A program made the translations under genes and the position numbers. The notes beneath the pieces are model-generated. The model made no database searches. It saw only the letters and a list, made by a program, of their open reading frames with translations, and had not been told where the DNA came from. From assembly GCA_040776805.1 (NCBI GenBank), contig JAXGZS010000004.1:241906-305905 (forward strand): 64,000 nucleotides of DNA, written 5' to 3'. Numbering within the stretch: position 1 is the stretch's first letter; each line of letters begins with the position of its first letter. Shown one piece after another: positions 42,893 through 51,508 of this stretch. The DNA comes from UBA7702 sp040776805 (GTDB taxonomy: Bacteria; Bacillota; Dehalobacteriia; UBA7702).

Positions 42893-43175
42893 CCGCTACC
42901 TCCTGATCTCGGCTTCTACAGCAATGTTGATTCAAAAACGCCCTGATTTCCAGATCCGACGGGATCAATCCGTTTTGGAGTGTTTCCCGTATATCCGCGG
43001 AAATCGTATGGGTCACTTGCAAATGTTTTGCGTTTTTCTTTTTCGGTTTCAGATAGGTCGTCTTTCTGCCGTCGGCTACGTAGCAGTAAGCACCGTCAAG
43101 CTTTACAATCACATAGGCGGTGCGTACGTCGCGGCCCTGCTTCGAGATGACCAGCTGTCCCAATGACCAATCCAT
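42870..43175 (-). CDS. KOW-domain RNA-binding-like protein
   Basis: 101 residues. The first 55 residues (LGQLVISKQGRDVRTAYVIVK, then CYVADGRKTTYLKPKKKN) form a KOW/SH3-like barrel as in L14e/L24-type proteins. This gene regularly lies between map and infA in Clostridia-type ribosomal clusters; its function is not established, but a role on RNA or ribosome is likely. The ATG at 43175 has an AGAGGTGG site; a GTG three codons upstream is possible. The last 23 bases overlap infA. Confidence 0.88.
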   Translation of the reverse strand: MDWSLGQLVISKQGRDVRTAYVIVKLDGAYCYVADGRKTTYLKPKKKNAKHLQVTHTISADIRETLQNGLIPSDLEIRAFLNQHCCRSRDQEVADVETRCD

Positions 43176-43187
43176 ATTTACCACCTC

Positions 43188-43937
43188 TTAAAGCCTGGTT
43201 AATATTTCAGGTTCTTCGTCGGTAATGGCAAACGTGTTTTCGTAATGGGCGGCCATGGAACCGTCCCTTGTCACATAGGTCCAATTATCCGCAAGCTGTT
43301 TCAAAGCATACTGTCCGGCGGCGACCATCGGTTCCACCGCAATGGTGAGACCGGCGGATAGCCGGATTCCCCGGCCCTTTTTGCCGTAATTGGGAACGGA
43401 GGGATCCTCATGCATCTTTTCACCGACACCGTGACCGACAAGGTCGCGAATCACGGAATAGCCGTGTCTTTCCACATACCGTTGAATTGCATTGGATATA
43501 TCGCCTAAACGATTACCCTTCTTCGCCTGGGCAAAACCTTCAAAGAAAGATTGTTTGGTGACGGCGATGAGCCGAGCGTTCTCATCGCTGATCTGCCCCA
43601 CGGGAAACGTACGCGCCGCGTCACCCACATAGCCGCGGAAGGTGGCGCCCACATCGATACTGATGATATCGCCTTCTGTTAAGATGCGGTTGCGATTGGG
43701 AATCCCATGGACAACTTCTTCATTGATGGATGCACAGATGGAAGCGGGAAAACCGCCATAGCCTTTAAACGTTGGATACGCATTGCATTTGCGGATATAG
43801 TTTTCGGCGATTTCGTCCAACTCCCAGGTGGAAATGCCAGGTTCAACATGTTCCTCCAGCAGAGCCAGTACTTCCGCGACGATTTTGCCGGCATCCCGCA
43901 TTTTTGCAATTTGTTCCTTGTTTTTGATGGTGATCAT
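43188..43937 (-). CDS. map: Methionine aminopeptidase, type I
   Basis: 249 residues. Removes the initiator Met from nascent proteins. The dimetal site residues lie in ISIDVGATFRGYVGDAARTF (two Asp), GHGVGEKMHEDP (His), TIAVEPM (Glu) and the last DGSMAAHYENTF (Glu). ASICASINEEVVHGIP carries the active-site His. No N-terminal zinc finger or SH3 extension. Overlaps the adk stop by one base. Confidence 0.97.
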   Translation of the reverse strand: MITIKNKEQIAKMRDAGKIVAEVLALLEEHVEPGISTWELDEIAENYIRKCNAYPTFKGYGGFPASICASINEEVVHGIPNRNRILTEGDIISIDVGATFRGYVGDAARTFPVGQISDENARLIAVTKQSFFEGFAQAKKGNRLGDISNAIQRYVERHGYSVIRDLVGHGVGEKMHEDPSVPNYGKKGRGIRLSAGLTIAVEPMVAAGQYALKQLADNWTYVTRDGSMAAHYENTFAITDEEPEILTRL

Positions 43938-44584
43938 TATTTGCCTCCCAAGGCAACTGAAATGTCTTGTAGTACATTCTGAATATCTTGATCTCCGTTG
44001 ATGTTCTTGATGATCCCCGCTTTGGTATAGTACGCAATCAGGGGCGCCGTCTGCTGTTCGTAAACGTCGAGACGATTTTTCACGGTCTCTTCCTTATCAT
44101 CGGCTCTCTGGTATAACGCGCCACCGCATTTTTCACACTGATCGCCTTTGGCGGAAGGATGATAGGTCAGATGGTAGGTGGCGCCGCAGTCTTTGCAGAT
44201 ACGGCGACCGGTGATCCGGTCCATCAACTTATGGAGGGGTACCGCGATATTAACGGCGGCATCAAGGTTCTGATCAAGTTTTTTGAGCATCTCCGCCAAG
44301 GCATCGGCCTGTGCCGGCGTTCTGGGAAAGCCATCCAGGAGGAAGCCCTCTTGGCAATCTTCCTTCTGAATCCTTTCCTCCACCAGTCCAAGGATGAGCG
44401 TATCGGGGACCAACTGCCCCGCTTCCATGTAGCCTTTGGCTTCTTTGCCCAAGGTCGTGCCTGCACTGACCGCGGCACGGAGCAAATCGCCGGTGGAGAT
44501 ATGTACGACATTGTATTTTTTAACCAGCGTCGCAGCCTGCGTTCCTTTGCCGGCTCCGGGCGGTCCCAACAAAACCAAGCGCAT
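43937..44584 (-). CDS. adk: Adenylate kinase (zinc-containing lid)
   Basis: 215 residues. GPPGAGKGTQAATL is the P-loop, DGFPRTPAQADAL the AMP-binding region, and the long lid holds four cysteines (CKDCGATYHLTYH..., then CEKCGG) for zinc, the form typical of Gram-positive bacteria. It lies between secY and map, overlapping map by one base. Confidence 0.98.
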   Translation of the reverse strand: MRLVLLGPPGAGKGTQAATLVKKYNVVHISTGDLLRAAVSAGTTLGKEAKGYMEAGQLVPDTLILGLVEERIQKEDCQEGFLLDGFPRTPAQADALAEMLKKLDQNLDAAVNIAVPLHKLMDRITGRRICKDCGATYHLTYHPSAKGDQCEKCGGALYQRADDKEETVKNRLDVYEQQTAPLIAYYTKAGIIKNINGDQDIQNVLQDISVALGGK

Positions 44585-44595
44585 ATTTTTTCTCC

Positions 44596-45849
44596 TTATT
44601 TCATAAATCCCTGGTAACTGCGCATCAGCACCTGGCTTTCCAGCTGTTTCATCGTGTCTAAGGCCACACCGACGGCGATCAGCAAGGATGTGCCGCCGAA
44701 GCTTAGGTCAAGACTGGTCGCCACCATGGTAAGGTTTGGCATCAAGGCGATGAAGGCGAGGAAAAATGCGCCGGCCAAGGTCAGTCTGGTCAGAATCCGG
44801 TCAATATATTCGGCGGTGGGTCTGCCAGGGCGCAGCCCGGGGATGAAACCGCCGTTCTTCTTCAGGTTATCCGCTACTTCCACTGGAGAAAACGTCACCG
44901 CGGTGTAGAAGTAGGTGAAGAAGATGATCATCAAGACGTAAAACGTCATGTACACGGGATGATCAGAATTGAACCAACCGGCAATGGTCGTGCAAATGCC
45001 GTTATCGGGAAACAGGGAGAGCAGTAAGCCGGGGAGCATCAAAATGGACATGGCAAAAATGATCGGGATAACGCCGGCCTGATTGACCTTAATCGGAATG
45101 AAGGTGCTCTGACCGCCGTAGACCTTTCTGCCCACGACCCTTTTGGCATACTGTACCGGGACTCTTCTCTGTCCTTCCTGAATATAGATAATACCGATGA
45201 TGATCACCACAGCAATCACAAGGAAGAGCATGACGGCAAAGAAATTGGTTTCACCGCTTCGTAAGGACTGGAACACATAGGTCAAGCCCGAAGGAATACG
45301 GGAAACGATCCCCGCGAAGATGATCAGGGAGATCCCGTTGCCGATGCCTTTCTCGGTAATCATTTCGCCCATCCACATGAGCATGGCAGTACCTGCCGTC
45401 AGCGAGACGGCGAGGACCAATACGGTAAAGATGTTGAAATCGTACATCGCGCTTTTGAGATAGAAGCTCATGGCGATGGCCTGGACGAAAGCCAGGAGAA
45501 CGCAACCGTATCGGGTCAGCTGGGCCATCTTTTTTCTGCCTTCGGGGCCTTCTTTGGAAAGCTTTTCAAAGTAAGGCACCACGATGGTGAGCAGGTTCAT
45601 AATAATCGAAGCATTGATGTAAGGCATAATCCCCATGGCAAACAAACTGATACTCTTAAAGGCGCCGCCTGAAATGATATCAATGAAACCAAAGATATTC
45701 TGGGTGAATAATGTATCCAATACGTCAGGGTTAATACCGGGCGCGGGAATATGAGCGCCGATACGGAAGACGAGGAACATCAATAACGTAAAGAAAATCT
45801 TTCCACGGAGTTCTTGTACTTTAAACGCGTTAACCAGCGTTGAAAGCAT
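44596..45849 (-). CDS. secY: Preprotein translocase channel SecY
   Basis: 417 residues with ten membrane segments. FRIGAHIPAPGINPDVL in the plug region, the cytoplasmic loop with YIQEGQRRVPVQYAKR that touches the ribosome and SecA, and GGFIPGLRPGRPTAEYID are characteristic. Overlap is absent; it starts one base after rplO. SecE and SecG are not in the window. Confidence 0.98.
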   Translation of the reverse strand: MLSTLVNAFKVQELRGKIFFTLLMFLVFRIGAHIPAPGINPDVLDTLFTQNIFGFIDIISGGAFKSISLFAMGIMPYINASIIMNLLTIVVPYFEKLSKEGPEGRKKMAQLTRYGCVLLAFVQAIAMSFYLKSAMYDFNIFTVLVLAVSLTAGTAMLMWMGEMITEKGIGNGISLIIFAGIVSRIPSGLTYVFQSLRSGETNFFAVMLFLVIAVVIIIGIIYIQEGQRRVPVQYAKRVVGRKVYGGQSTFIPIKVNQAGVIPIIFAMSILMLPGLLLSLFPDNGICTTIAGWFNSDHPVYMTFYVLMIIFFTYFYTAVTFSPVEVADNLKKNGGFIPGLRPGRPTAEYIDRILTRLTLAGAFFLAFIALMPNLTMVATSLDLSFGGTSLLIAVGVALDTMKQLESQVLMRSYQGFMK

Positions 45850-45850
45850 G

Positions 45851-46291
45851 TTACATCACCTCTACTTTTCCACCTGCGGCTTCGATTTTTGCTGCAGCAC
45901 CCTTGCTGCAAAGGATATACTGTAAAGTAACGGGTTTTTCGATTTCACCGTTGGCGAGGATTTTCACGCCGTCGCAGGTACCGCTGATGAGACCTGCTTC
46001 CCACAGTGTTTCCGGGGTAATCACGGTGTTCGCTTCAAAAAGGTTCAAATCCTGAAGCGCGATTTCCACGATGACCTTTTTATGGATATTGGTAAAGCCA
46101 CGTTTGGGAATTCTCCTTGAAAGAGGCATCTGGCCGCCTTCAAAGCCGGGGCGCACACCACCGCCGGAGCGGGATTTCTGCCCCTTATGACCTCTCCCGG
46201 CGGTTTTGCCCAAGCCGGAACCTGTCCCGCGTCCTTTGCGGGTAGGCGCCTTTTTGGAACCTTCGGCGGGCTTTAAGTCGCTTAAATACAT
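45851..46291 (-). CDS. rplO: 50S ribosomal protein L15
   Basis: 146 residues. The Gly/Arg/Lys-rich N-terminal arm (RKGRGTGSGLGKTAGRGHKG, GGVRPGFEGGQMPLSRRIPK) penetrates the 23S core; the globular part ends with AAAKIEAAGGKVEVM. GGGAGG precedes the ATG. Late 50S assembly protein located before secY as usual. Confidence 0.98.
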   Translation of the reverse strand: MYLSDLKPAEGSKKAPTRKGRGTGSGLGKTAGRGHKGQKSRSGGGVRPGFEGGQMPLSRRIPKRGFTNIHKKVIVEIALQDLNLFEANTVITPETLWEAGLISGTCDGVKILANGEIEKPVTLQYILCSKGAAAKIEAAGGKVEVM

Positions 46292-46313
46292 AATTCTACC
46301 TCCCTACAGGTTC

Positions 46314-46499
46314 TTAGCTTTCGACTTCTTCCACCTTCAAAAGATGGGCAACGCTTTTCACCTTCCCCAAAATATCGGGGGTATCATTTTGGATCACGGA
46401 ACGGCCGGTCTTGTTGAGACCCAGAGAACGCACCGTTCTTTTCTGCTGTTCGCTGTATCCGATCACGCTTTTGACAAGGGTAATCTTGATTTTTGCCAT
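46314..46499 (-). CDS. rpmD: 50S ribosomal protein L30
   Basis: 61 residues. IKITLVKSVIGYSEQQKRTVRSLGL, then VIQNDTPDILGKVKSVAHL (abbreviated) is the complete L30 fold. It lies between rpsE and rplO; the ATG is four bases after the rpsE stop with its ribosome-binding site (AGGAGG) inside the end of rpsE. Confidence 0.98.
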   Translation of the reverse strand: MAKIKITLVKSVIGYSEQQKRTVRSLGLNKTGRSVIQNDTPDILGKVKSVAHLLKVEEVES

Positions 46500-46503
46500 G
46501 GTA

Positions 46504-47013
46504 TTATTCCTCCTGACCCAAGATTTCCTTAACGGATTTGCCTCTCAATTTGGCAACGTCTTCCACTGTACGCATCCCGCTAAGACCGGACATGGTTGCC
46601 GATACCATATTAATGGCATTGTTGGAGCCTAAGGATTTCGTCAAAACGTCACGGATTCCAACGGCTTCGAGGACGGCACGAACGGGACCGCCGGCGATCA
46701 CGCCGGTACCGGGGGCAGCGGGTTTCAGCATCACGCGGCTGGCGCCGAAGCGGCCGATGGTTTCATGAGGCAGTGAATAGTTAACAATAGGTACGTAAAT
46801 CAGATTCTTCTTCGCGTCTTCAACGGCTTTTCTGATGGCTTCCGGCACTTCACCGGCTTTGCCCATGCCGCTGCCGACATGGCCGTTGCCATCGCCGACG
46901 ACGACGAGGGCGCTGAAGCTGAAACGGCGACCGCCTTTTACGACCTTGGCGACACGATTGATATTGACGATGGTTTCTGTCAATTCAAGACTATTGGCGT
47001 CAATTCTGGACAT
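46504..47013 (-). CDS. rpsE: 30S ribosomal protein S5
   Basis: 169 residues. VNINRVAKVVKGGRRFSFSAL (spectinomycin loop region), GNGHVGSGMGKAGEVPEAI and PAAPGTGVIAGGPVRAVLE are diagnostic. S5 contributes to decoding fidelity and mRNA helicase activity. The spectinomycin loop has the sensitive-type KGGRR sequence. GGAGG precedes the ATG. Confidence 0.98.
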   Translation of the reverse strand: MSRIDANSLELTETIVNINRVAKVVKGGRRFSFSALVVVGDGNGHVGSGMGKAGEVPEAIRKAVEDAKKNLIYVPIVNYSLPHETIGRFGASRVMLKPAAPGTGVIAGGPVRAVLEAVGIRDVLTKSLGSNNAINMVSATMSGLSGMRTVEDVAKLRGKSVKEILGQEE

Positions 47014-47033
47014 CTATTTCCCTCCTTACCCTC

Positions 47034-47396
47034 TTAAAATTCGAGGCCAGCTTCTCTGGCACTGTCCGCAAGCGCTTTCACTCTGCCGTGGTAGATCATC
47101 CCGCCACGGTCAAAAACGACCTGCTTGATTCCTTTTTCGAGAGCTTTTTCAGCGATAATTTTACCGACTGCGGCAGCTGCTTCTTTGTTTCCGCCATAAT
47201 TTTCTTTGAGGGAAGCATCTAAGGTGGAAGCAGCGGCTAAGGTATGGCCGGCAACATCGTCGATGATTTGGGCATAGATATGTTTTGCACTGCGGAACAC
47301 AGCCAAACGGGGACAATCCGGCGTACCGGAAATTTTCAGTCGCACACTGGCATGTTTCTTATTCCGTACAGCTTTTCTGTTATATTGTTTATACAA
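47034..47396 (-). CDS. rplR: 50S ribosomal protein L18
   Basis: 120 residues. RLKISGTPDCPRLAVFRSAKHIYAQIIDD, then VVFDRGGMIYHGRVKALADSAREAGLEF (abbreviated) identify L18, a 5S rRNA binding protein. The initiator appears to be TTG, with AAGGAGCG upstream. Confidence 0.98.
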   Translation of the reverse strand: MYKQYNRKAVRNKKHASVRLKISGTPDCPRLAVFRSAKHIYAQIIDDVAGHTLAAASTLDASLKENYGGNKEAAAAVGKIIAEKALEKGIKQVVFDRGGMIYHGRVKALADSAREAGLEF

Positions 47397-47413
47397 AACA
47401 AGCGCTCCTTCCT

Positions 47414-47959
47414 TTAACCGGCTTTGACGCCGGCTTTACCGGCTTTCCGTTTGATGACTTCACCTTCGTACTTGATCCCTTTGCCCTTATACGGTTCCGG
47501 GGGTCTTACTTTTCTAACGTCCGCTGCGAAGGCGCCGACCTTTTCTTTATCAATACCCGTGACGGAAATTTTGTTCGGGGAAGGAACTTCGACTTCGACG
47601 CCTTCCTCGGGTTCCATCTCTACGGGATGAGAGTAACCCACGGTTAACACCAGGTTTCTCCCTTGTTTGGCGGCGCGGTAACCGACGCCGACCAATTCCA
47701 AATTCTTTTTAAATCCGGTGGTCACCCCGACGACCATGTTATTGACCAAAGATCTGGTCAAACCATGGAGCGCCCGATGTTCTTTGGCATCGGAAGGACG
47801 AGTAACGAGCAGCTGCTCGCCTTCGATTACCACATCGATATCAGGATGAATGTTCCTTTCCAGTTTTCCTTTGGGGCCTTCCACTGTAAGGTGTTTGCCA
47901 TCCAAAGAAATATTCACTCCGGAAGGGATCACTACCGGCATTTTGCCTATACGAGACAT
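47414..47959 (-). CDS. rplF: 50S ribosomal protein L6
   Basis: 181 residues, two L6 domains. MSRIGKMPVVIPSGV opens it; VVGVTTGFKKNLELVGVGYRA joins the domains and RPPEPYKGKGIKYEGE is the conserved C-terminal motif near the sarcin-ricin loop. GGAGG precedes the ATG. Confidence 0.98.
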   Translation of the reverse strand: MSRIGKMPVVIPSGVNISLDGKHLTVEGPKGKLERNIHPDIDVVIEGEQLLVTRPSDAKEHRALHGLTRSLVNNMVVGVTTGFKKNLELVGVGYRAAKQGRNLVLTVGYSHPVEMEPEEGVEVEVPSPNKISVTGIDKEKVGAFAADVRKVRPPEPYKGKGIKYEGEVIKRKAGKAGVKAG

Positions 47960-47995
47960 ATTGCACCTCCCAATTTGAGTTCACATTTTTTGATT

Positions 47996-48394
47996 TTACC
48001 AGATGTAGCACATTACTTCGCCGCCGATGCCGGCTTTTCTGGCGTCCTTATCGGTCATCAAACCTTTGGACGTGGAAATAACGGCAATACCAAGACCGCC
48101 CAATACTCTAGGAAGCTCATCTTTCTGGGCGTAGACTCTCAAACCGGGGCGGCTGATTCTTTTCAAGCCGCTGAGGACTTTTTCGCGGTTCGCGCCGTAC
48201 TTCAGATAGAGGCGTAAAAAGCCTTGTTTGCCATCTTCGATGTATTCGACATCTTTGATATACCCTTCATCTTTCAAGATGTTGGCTAAGTTTTGTTTTG
48301 TTTTCGAGGCGGGAATTTCCACCTTTTCCATATAAACAGTATTTGCATTGCGGATTCTGGTAAGGAAATCGGCAATGGGATCTGTCATGACCAT
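47996..48394 (-). CDS. rpsH: 30S ribosomal protein S8
   Basis: 132 residues. DPIADFLTRIRNANTV at the start and the end GLMTDKDARKAGIGGEVMCYIW are diagnostic. S8 binds 16S helix 21 and, in other bacteria, its own mRNA to repress the spc operon. The ATG at 48394 has AAGGAGG seven bases upstream; a second ATG two codons later is an alternative. Confidence 0.98.
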   Translation of the reverse strand: MVMTDPIADFLTRIRNANTVYMEKVEIPASKTKQNLANILKDEGYIKDVEYIEDGKQGFLRLYLKYGANREKVLSGLKRISRPGLRVYAQKDELPRVLGGLGIAVISTSKGLMTDKDARKAGIGGEVMCYIW

Positions 48395-48413
48395 GTTCTT
48401 ACCTCCTTCCGGT

Positions 48414-48599
48414 TTACCAACTGGATTTGGTTACACCGGGGATTTCACCCTTGTAAGCCAATTCTCTAAAGCAAACCCTGCAGATACCAAATTTCCGCAT
48501 ATAGGCATGGGGTCTGCCGCAAATTTTGCAACGATTATAGCCGCGAACGGAATACTTGGGCGTGCGCCCTTGTTTCGCAATCATTGATTTTTTTGCCAC
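48414..48599 (-). CDS. rpsZ: 30S ribosomal protein S14, zinc-binding (type Z)
   Basis: 61 residues. The short form with a zinc ribbon: NRCKICGRPHAYMRKFGICRVC supplies four Cys (abbreviated: CX2C and CX2C), ending GEIPGVTKSSW. The start codon is GTG with GGAGG upstream. It lies between rplE and rpsH. Confidence 0.98.
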   Translation of the reverse strand: MAKKSMIAKQGRTPKYSVRGYNRCKICGRPHAYMRKFGICRVCFRELAYKGEIPGVTKSSW

Positions 48600-48622
48600 G
48601 TTGTTTCCTCCTTATTTTCGAC

Positions 48623-49165
48623 TTACTTCACCGCAAAGGGCATGCCCATAAGTCTTAAGAGTTCTTTGGCTTCTTCATCCGTTTTGGCGGAAGTGACAAA
48701 GCAAACTTCCATACCGCGGACGCGGTCGATCTTATCGTATTCGATTTCCGGGAAGATCAACTGTTCCTTTAAGCCTAAAGTATAGTTACCACGTCCGTCA
48801 AAGGCCTTTGCGGAGACTCCCTTGAAGTCTCTGACCCGAGGCAGCGCCACAGAGATCAGACGGTCGCAGAATTCATACATTTTTTCGCCCCTCAAAGTAA
48901 CTTTGCAGCCAATGGACATCCCTTCTCTGACTTTAAAGGCAGCGACGGATTTTTTCGCCTTGGTAATGATCGGTTTCTGACCGGTAATCATGGTCAGATC
49001 GCCGACGGCGGCATCCATGGCCTTGGGATTGGCGATGGCTTCGCCCAGGCCCATGTTGACAACGATTTTCACGAGTTTGGGTACTTCCATGATGTTGTCA
49101 TACTGAAATTTTTCTTTCAGGGCAGGTACGATCTCACTGGCGTATCTTTCTTTGAGTCTTGCCAT
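48623..49165 (-). CDS. rplE: 50S ribosomal protein L5
   Basis: 180 residues. NIMEVPKLVKIVVNMGLGEA, GQKPIITKAKKSVAAFK, and DFKGVSAKAFDGRGNYTLG identify L5, which holds 5S rRNA and contacts P-site tRNA. The ATG follows AAGGAG. It lies between rplX and rpsZ. Confidence 0.98.
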   Translation of the reverse strand: MARLKERYASEIVPALKEKFQYDNIMEVPKLVKIVVNMGLGEAIANPKAMDAAVGDLTMITGQKPIITKAKKSVAAFKVREGMSIGCKVTLRGEKMYEFCDRLISVALPRVRDFKGVSAKAFDGRGNYTLGLKEQLIFPEIEYDKIDRVRGMEVCFVTSAKTDEEAKELLRLMGMPFAVK

Positions 49166-49186
49166 AATACTATCTCCTTCCCCCCA

Positions 49187-49510
49187 TTACTTCAAGATTT
49201 CACCGCAATGTTTGCACTGGCGCACCAGTTTGCCATCGACGGTTTTCATAGAGATTCTGGTTACTTTTTTGCATTTGCCGCAATAGAGCATGACGTTGGA
49301 CAGATCGATCGCAGCGGGTTTATCCATAATGCCGCCCTGGGGGTTCTTCTGGGTGGGTTTGGTGTGTCTTTTGACCACGTTGATCCCTTCCACAATCACC
49401 TTGCCGCTTGCGGGAAGCACCTGGAGGACTTTGCCGGTTGTGCCGGCGTCTTTACCGGTAATGACCATTACCGTATCGTCTTTTTTGATATGCGTTTTGG
49501 CTAAAGCCAA
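49187..49510 (-). CDS. rplX: 50S ribosomal protein L24
   Basis: 107 residues. KTHIKKDDTVMVITGKDAG (KOW motif), KVIVEGINVVKRHTKP and a C-terminal part with CGKCKKVTRI and CKHCGE: four cysteines of the zinc-type extension. I place the start at a TTG (49510) giving (M)ALAKTHIKK, because AGGAGG lies eight bases upstream; the GTG at 49519 sits inside that site. Confidence 0.95.
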   Translation of the reverse strand: MALAKTHIKKDDTVMVITGKDAGTTGKVLQVLPASGKVIVEGINVVKRHTKPTQKNPQGGIMDKPAAIDLSNVMLYCGKCKKVTRISMKTVDGKLVRQCKHCGEILK

Positions 49511-49528
49511 TTCGTCCACCTCCTAATA

Positions 49529-49897
49529 TTAAAGCACTTCCGGCGCCAGGGAAACGATCTTCATGTAGTTCTTTTCCCTCAGTTCTCTCGCCACGGGCCC
49601 GAAAATACGGGTGCCCTGGGGCTGACCGTCGTCTTTGATGATCACGGCCGCGTTTTGGTCAAAACGAATATAGGTACCGTCTTCCCGACGGATCTCTTTT
49701 TTGGTACGGACCACAACAGCCTTCACGACCTGGCCTTTTTTTACCACGCCGCCGGGTGTGGCATTTTTGACCGTACAAACGATCACATCGCCGACGGTGG
49801 CGTAACGGCGGCCCGCGCCTCCTAAGACCTTAATACATAACAGCTCTTTCGCGCCGGTATTGTCGCCGACCTTGAGTCTGGTTTCCTGTTGAATCAT
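49529..49897 (-). CDS. rplN: 50S ribosomal protein L14
   Basis: 122 residues. MIQQETRLKVGDNTGAKELLCI, then GDVIVCTVKNATPGGVVKKG and FGPVARELREKNYMKIVSLAPEVL (abbreviated) are diagnostic of L14 at the subunit interface. GGGGG/AAAGGGGGC lies before the ATG. Confidence 0.98.
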   Translation of the reverse strand: MIQQETRLKVGDNTGAKELLCIKVLGGAGRRYATVGDVIVCTVKNATPGGVVKKGQVVKAVVVRTKKEIRREDGTYIRFDQNAAVIIKDDGQPQGTRIFGPVARELREKNYMKIVSLAPEVL

Positions 49898-49924
49898 GTC
49901 TGATTGCCCCCTTTCTTATTGCCC

Positions 49925-50188
49925 TCAGACGATCGGGGCCTTTTCGATAATTTCAACCAAGCGCCATCTCTTATCTTTGGACAAGGGGCGTGTTTCCATC
50001 ATACGAACAACGTCGCCGATTCTTGCTTCATTGTTTTCGTCATGGGCTTTATACTTTTTACTGGTTTTTACGATTTTCCCGTAAAGAGGATGCTTGATTC
50101 TGGTTTCAACGCTCACAACAATGGTTTTATCCATTTTATCGCTGACAACGGTACCAATGCGCACTTTTCTGCTTGTGGTTCTTTCCAT
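49925..50188 (-). CDS. rpsQ: 30S ribosomal protein S17
   Basis: 87 residues. RKVRIGTVVSDKMDKTIVVSV, KHPLYGKIVKTSKKYKAHDE and MMETRPLSKDKRWRLVEI identify S17, an early 16S binder. GGAGG precedes the ATG. Located between rpmC and rplN. Confidence 0.98.
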   Translation of the reverse strand: MERTTSRKVRIGTVVSDKMDKTIVVSVETRIKHPLYGKIVKTSKKYKAHDENNEARIGDVVRMMETRPLSKDKRWRLVEIIEKAPIV

Positions 50189-50208
50189 GTTCGTTATCCT
50201 CCTTCCGT

Positions 50209-50409
50209 TTATTCTTCACCGCTGAGTTCACGTTCTCTGATGATCGTTTTTACTCTTGCGATATTTCTCTTGACATCTTTAATCACCGCGGGGTTTTCCA
50301 ACTGGCCGGTGGCCAAACGAAAACGCAGATTAAAGAGTTCGGTTTTCAGATCACCAACTTTTTTGACTAATTCTTCACTGGTCATTTCGTTGATTTCTTT
50401 CATCTTCAT
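50209..50409 (-). CDS. rpmC: 50S ribosomal protein L29
   Basis: 66 residues, two helices: MTSEELVKKVGDLKTELFNLRF, then ATGQLENPAVIKDVKRNIAR (abbreviated). L29 lines the exit tunnel opening where SRP and trigger factor bind. The ATG overlaps the rplP stop by four bases. Confidence 0.98.
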   Translation of the reverse strand: MKMKEINEMTSEELVKKVGDLKTELFNLRFRLATGQLENPAVIKDVKRNIARVKTIIRERELSGEE

Positions 50410-50834
50410 TCTGCTTCACCGCCAATCTCTTCACGTTTGATGAACTTACTCTTGACAGGGAGCTTATGCTGGGCCAAACGGATGGCTTCTCTCGCGATTT
50501 CTTCGCTGACGCCGCTGACTTCAAACATCACACGGCCCGGTTTCACCACGGCTACCCAATATTCTGGGGAACCTTTCCCGCTACCCATACGGGTTTCCGC
50601 GGGTTTTTCGGTGACGGGTTTATGAGGGAAGATTTTGATCCAGACGTTCCCGCCTCTTTTCATATAACGGGTCATCGCGATACGGGCGGCTTCGATCTGC
50701 CGGCTGGTGATCCAACCGCATTCAGTGGCCTGGAGGCCGTATTCACCGTAGGCGACGAAATTGCCTTTCGTGGCTTTCCCGGCCATTCTGCCGCGATGCT
50801 GTTTCCGATGTTTCACTCTTTTGGGAATTAACAT
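50406..50834 (-). CDS. rplP: 50S ribosomal protein L16
   Basis: 142 residues. MLIPKRVKHRKQHRGRMAGKA, then GYGLQA-type segment EYGLQATECGWITSRQIEAAR and MGSGKGSPEYWVAVVKPGRV are diagnostic. L16 helps form the A-site tRNA contact on the 50S. Its ATG overlaps the rpsC stop by one base (TAATG); rpmC overlaps its end by four. Confidence 0.98.
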   Translation of the reverse strand: MLIPKRVKHRKQHRGRMAGKATKGNFVAYGEYGLQATECGWITSRQIEAARIAMTRYMKRGGNVWIKIFPHKPVTEKPAETRMGSGKGSPEYWVAVVKPGRVMFEVSGVSEEIAREAIRLAQHKLPVKSKFIKREEIGGEAE

Positions 50835-51505
50835 TAGTGGTTACCCCCTTCCGCTCTTTTAGGGGCTTTCACGGCTTTTTCGGGAAGCACTTCTCCTTTA
50901 TAGATCCAGCATTTGATCCCGATTTTGCCGTAAGTGGTATTGGCTTCAGCAACTGCGTAATCGATGTCGGCACGAAGGGTATGCAGAGGAACCTTACCGT
51001 CGCTGACCCACTCGGTACGGGCAATTTCCGCGCCGCCGAGACGGCCCGCGCACATCAGCTTGATGCCGCCGGCGCCCATGCGCATGGTACGGCCCATAGC
51101 CTGCTTCATCGCGCGGCGGAAGGCGATACGCCGTTCCAGGGATGAGGCGACGCTTTCGGCGACGAGTTGCGCGTCGAGTTCCGGTTTTTTGACTTCGTTG
51201 ATGTAGATATTGACCTTTTTGCCCGTCATTTTTTCCAAGGCTTTTTTCAGGGAGTCCACTTCCGCGCCGCCACGGCCGATGACAATACCGGGTTTGGCGG
51301 TAAAAATATTGACTTTCACACGGCCTGCCGCGCGTTCGATTTCGATGCGGGAAATACCGGAATCATAAAGTCTTTTTTTCAGATATTTGCGAATCTGATA
51401 GTCTTCTAAAAGATAATCAGAGTATTCTTTTCTGGCATACCAGCGGCTGTCCCAGTCGCGAATGACGCCGACTCTGAATCCTTTCGGGTTAACTTTCTGG
51501 CCCAC
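50834..51505 (-). CDS. rpsC: 30S ribosomal protein S3
   Basis: 223 residues. MGQKVNPKGFRVGVIRDWDS, the KH domain with KPGIVIGRGGAEVDSL, and GRLGGAEIARTEW identify S3 at the mRNA entry channel. The C-terminal tail is short. GGAGG precedes the ATG three bases after rplV. Confidence 0.98.
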   Translation of the reverse strand: MGQKVNPKGFRVGVIRDWDSRWYARKEYSDYLLEDYQIRKYLKKRLYDSGISRIEIERAAGRVKVNIFTAKPGIVIGRGGAEVDSLKKALEKMTGKKVNIYINEVKKPELDAQLVAESVASSLERRIAFRRAMKQAMGRTMRMGAGGIKLMCAGRLGGAEIARTEWVSDGKVPLHTLRADIDYAVAEANTTYGKIGIKCWIYKGEVLPEKAVKAPKRAEGGNH

Positions 51506-51508
51506 GCT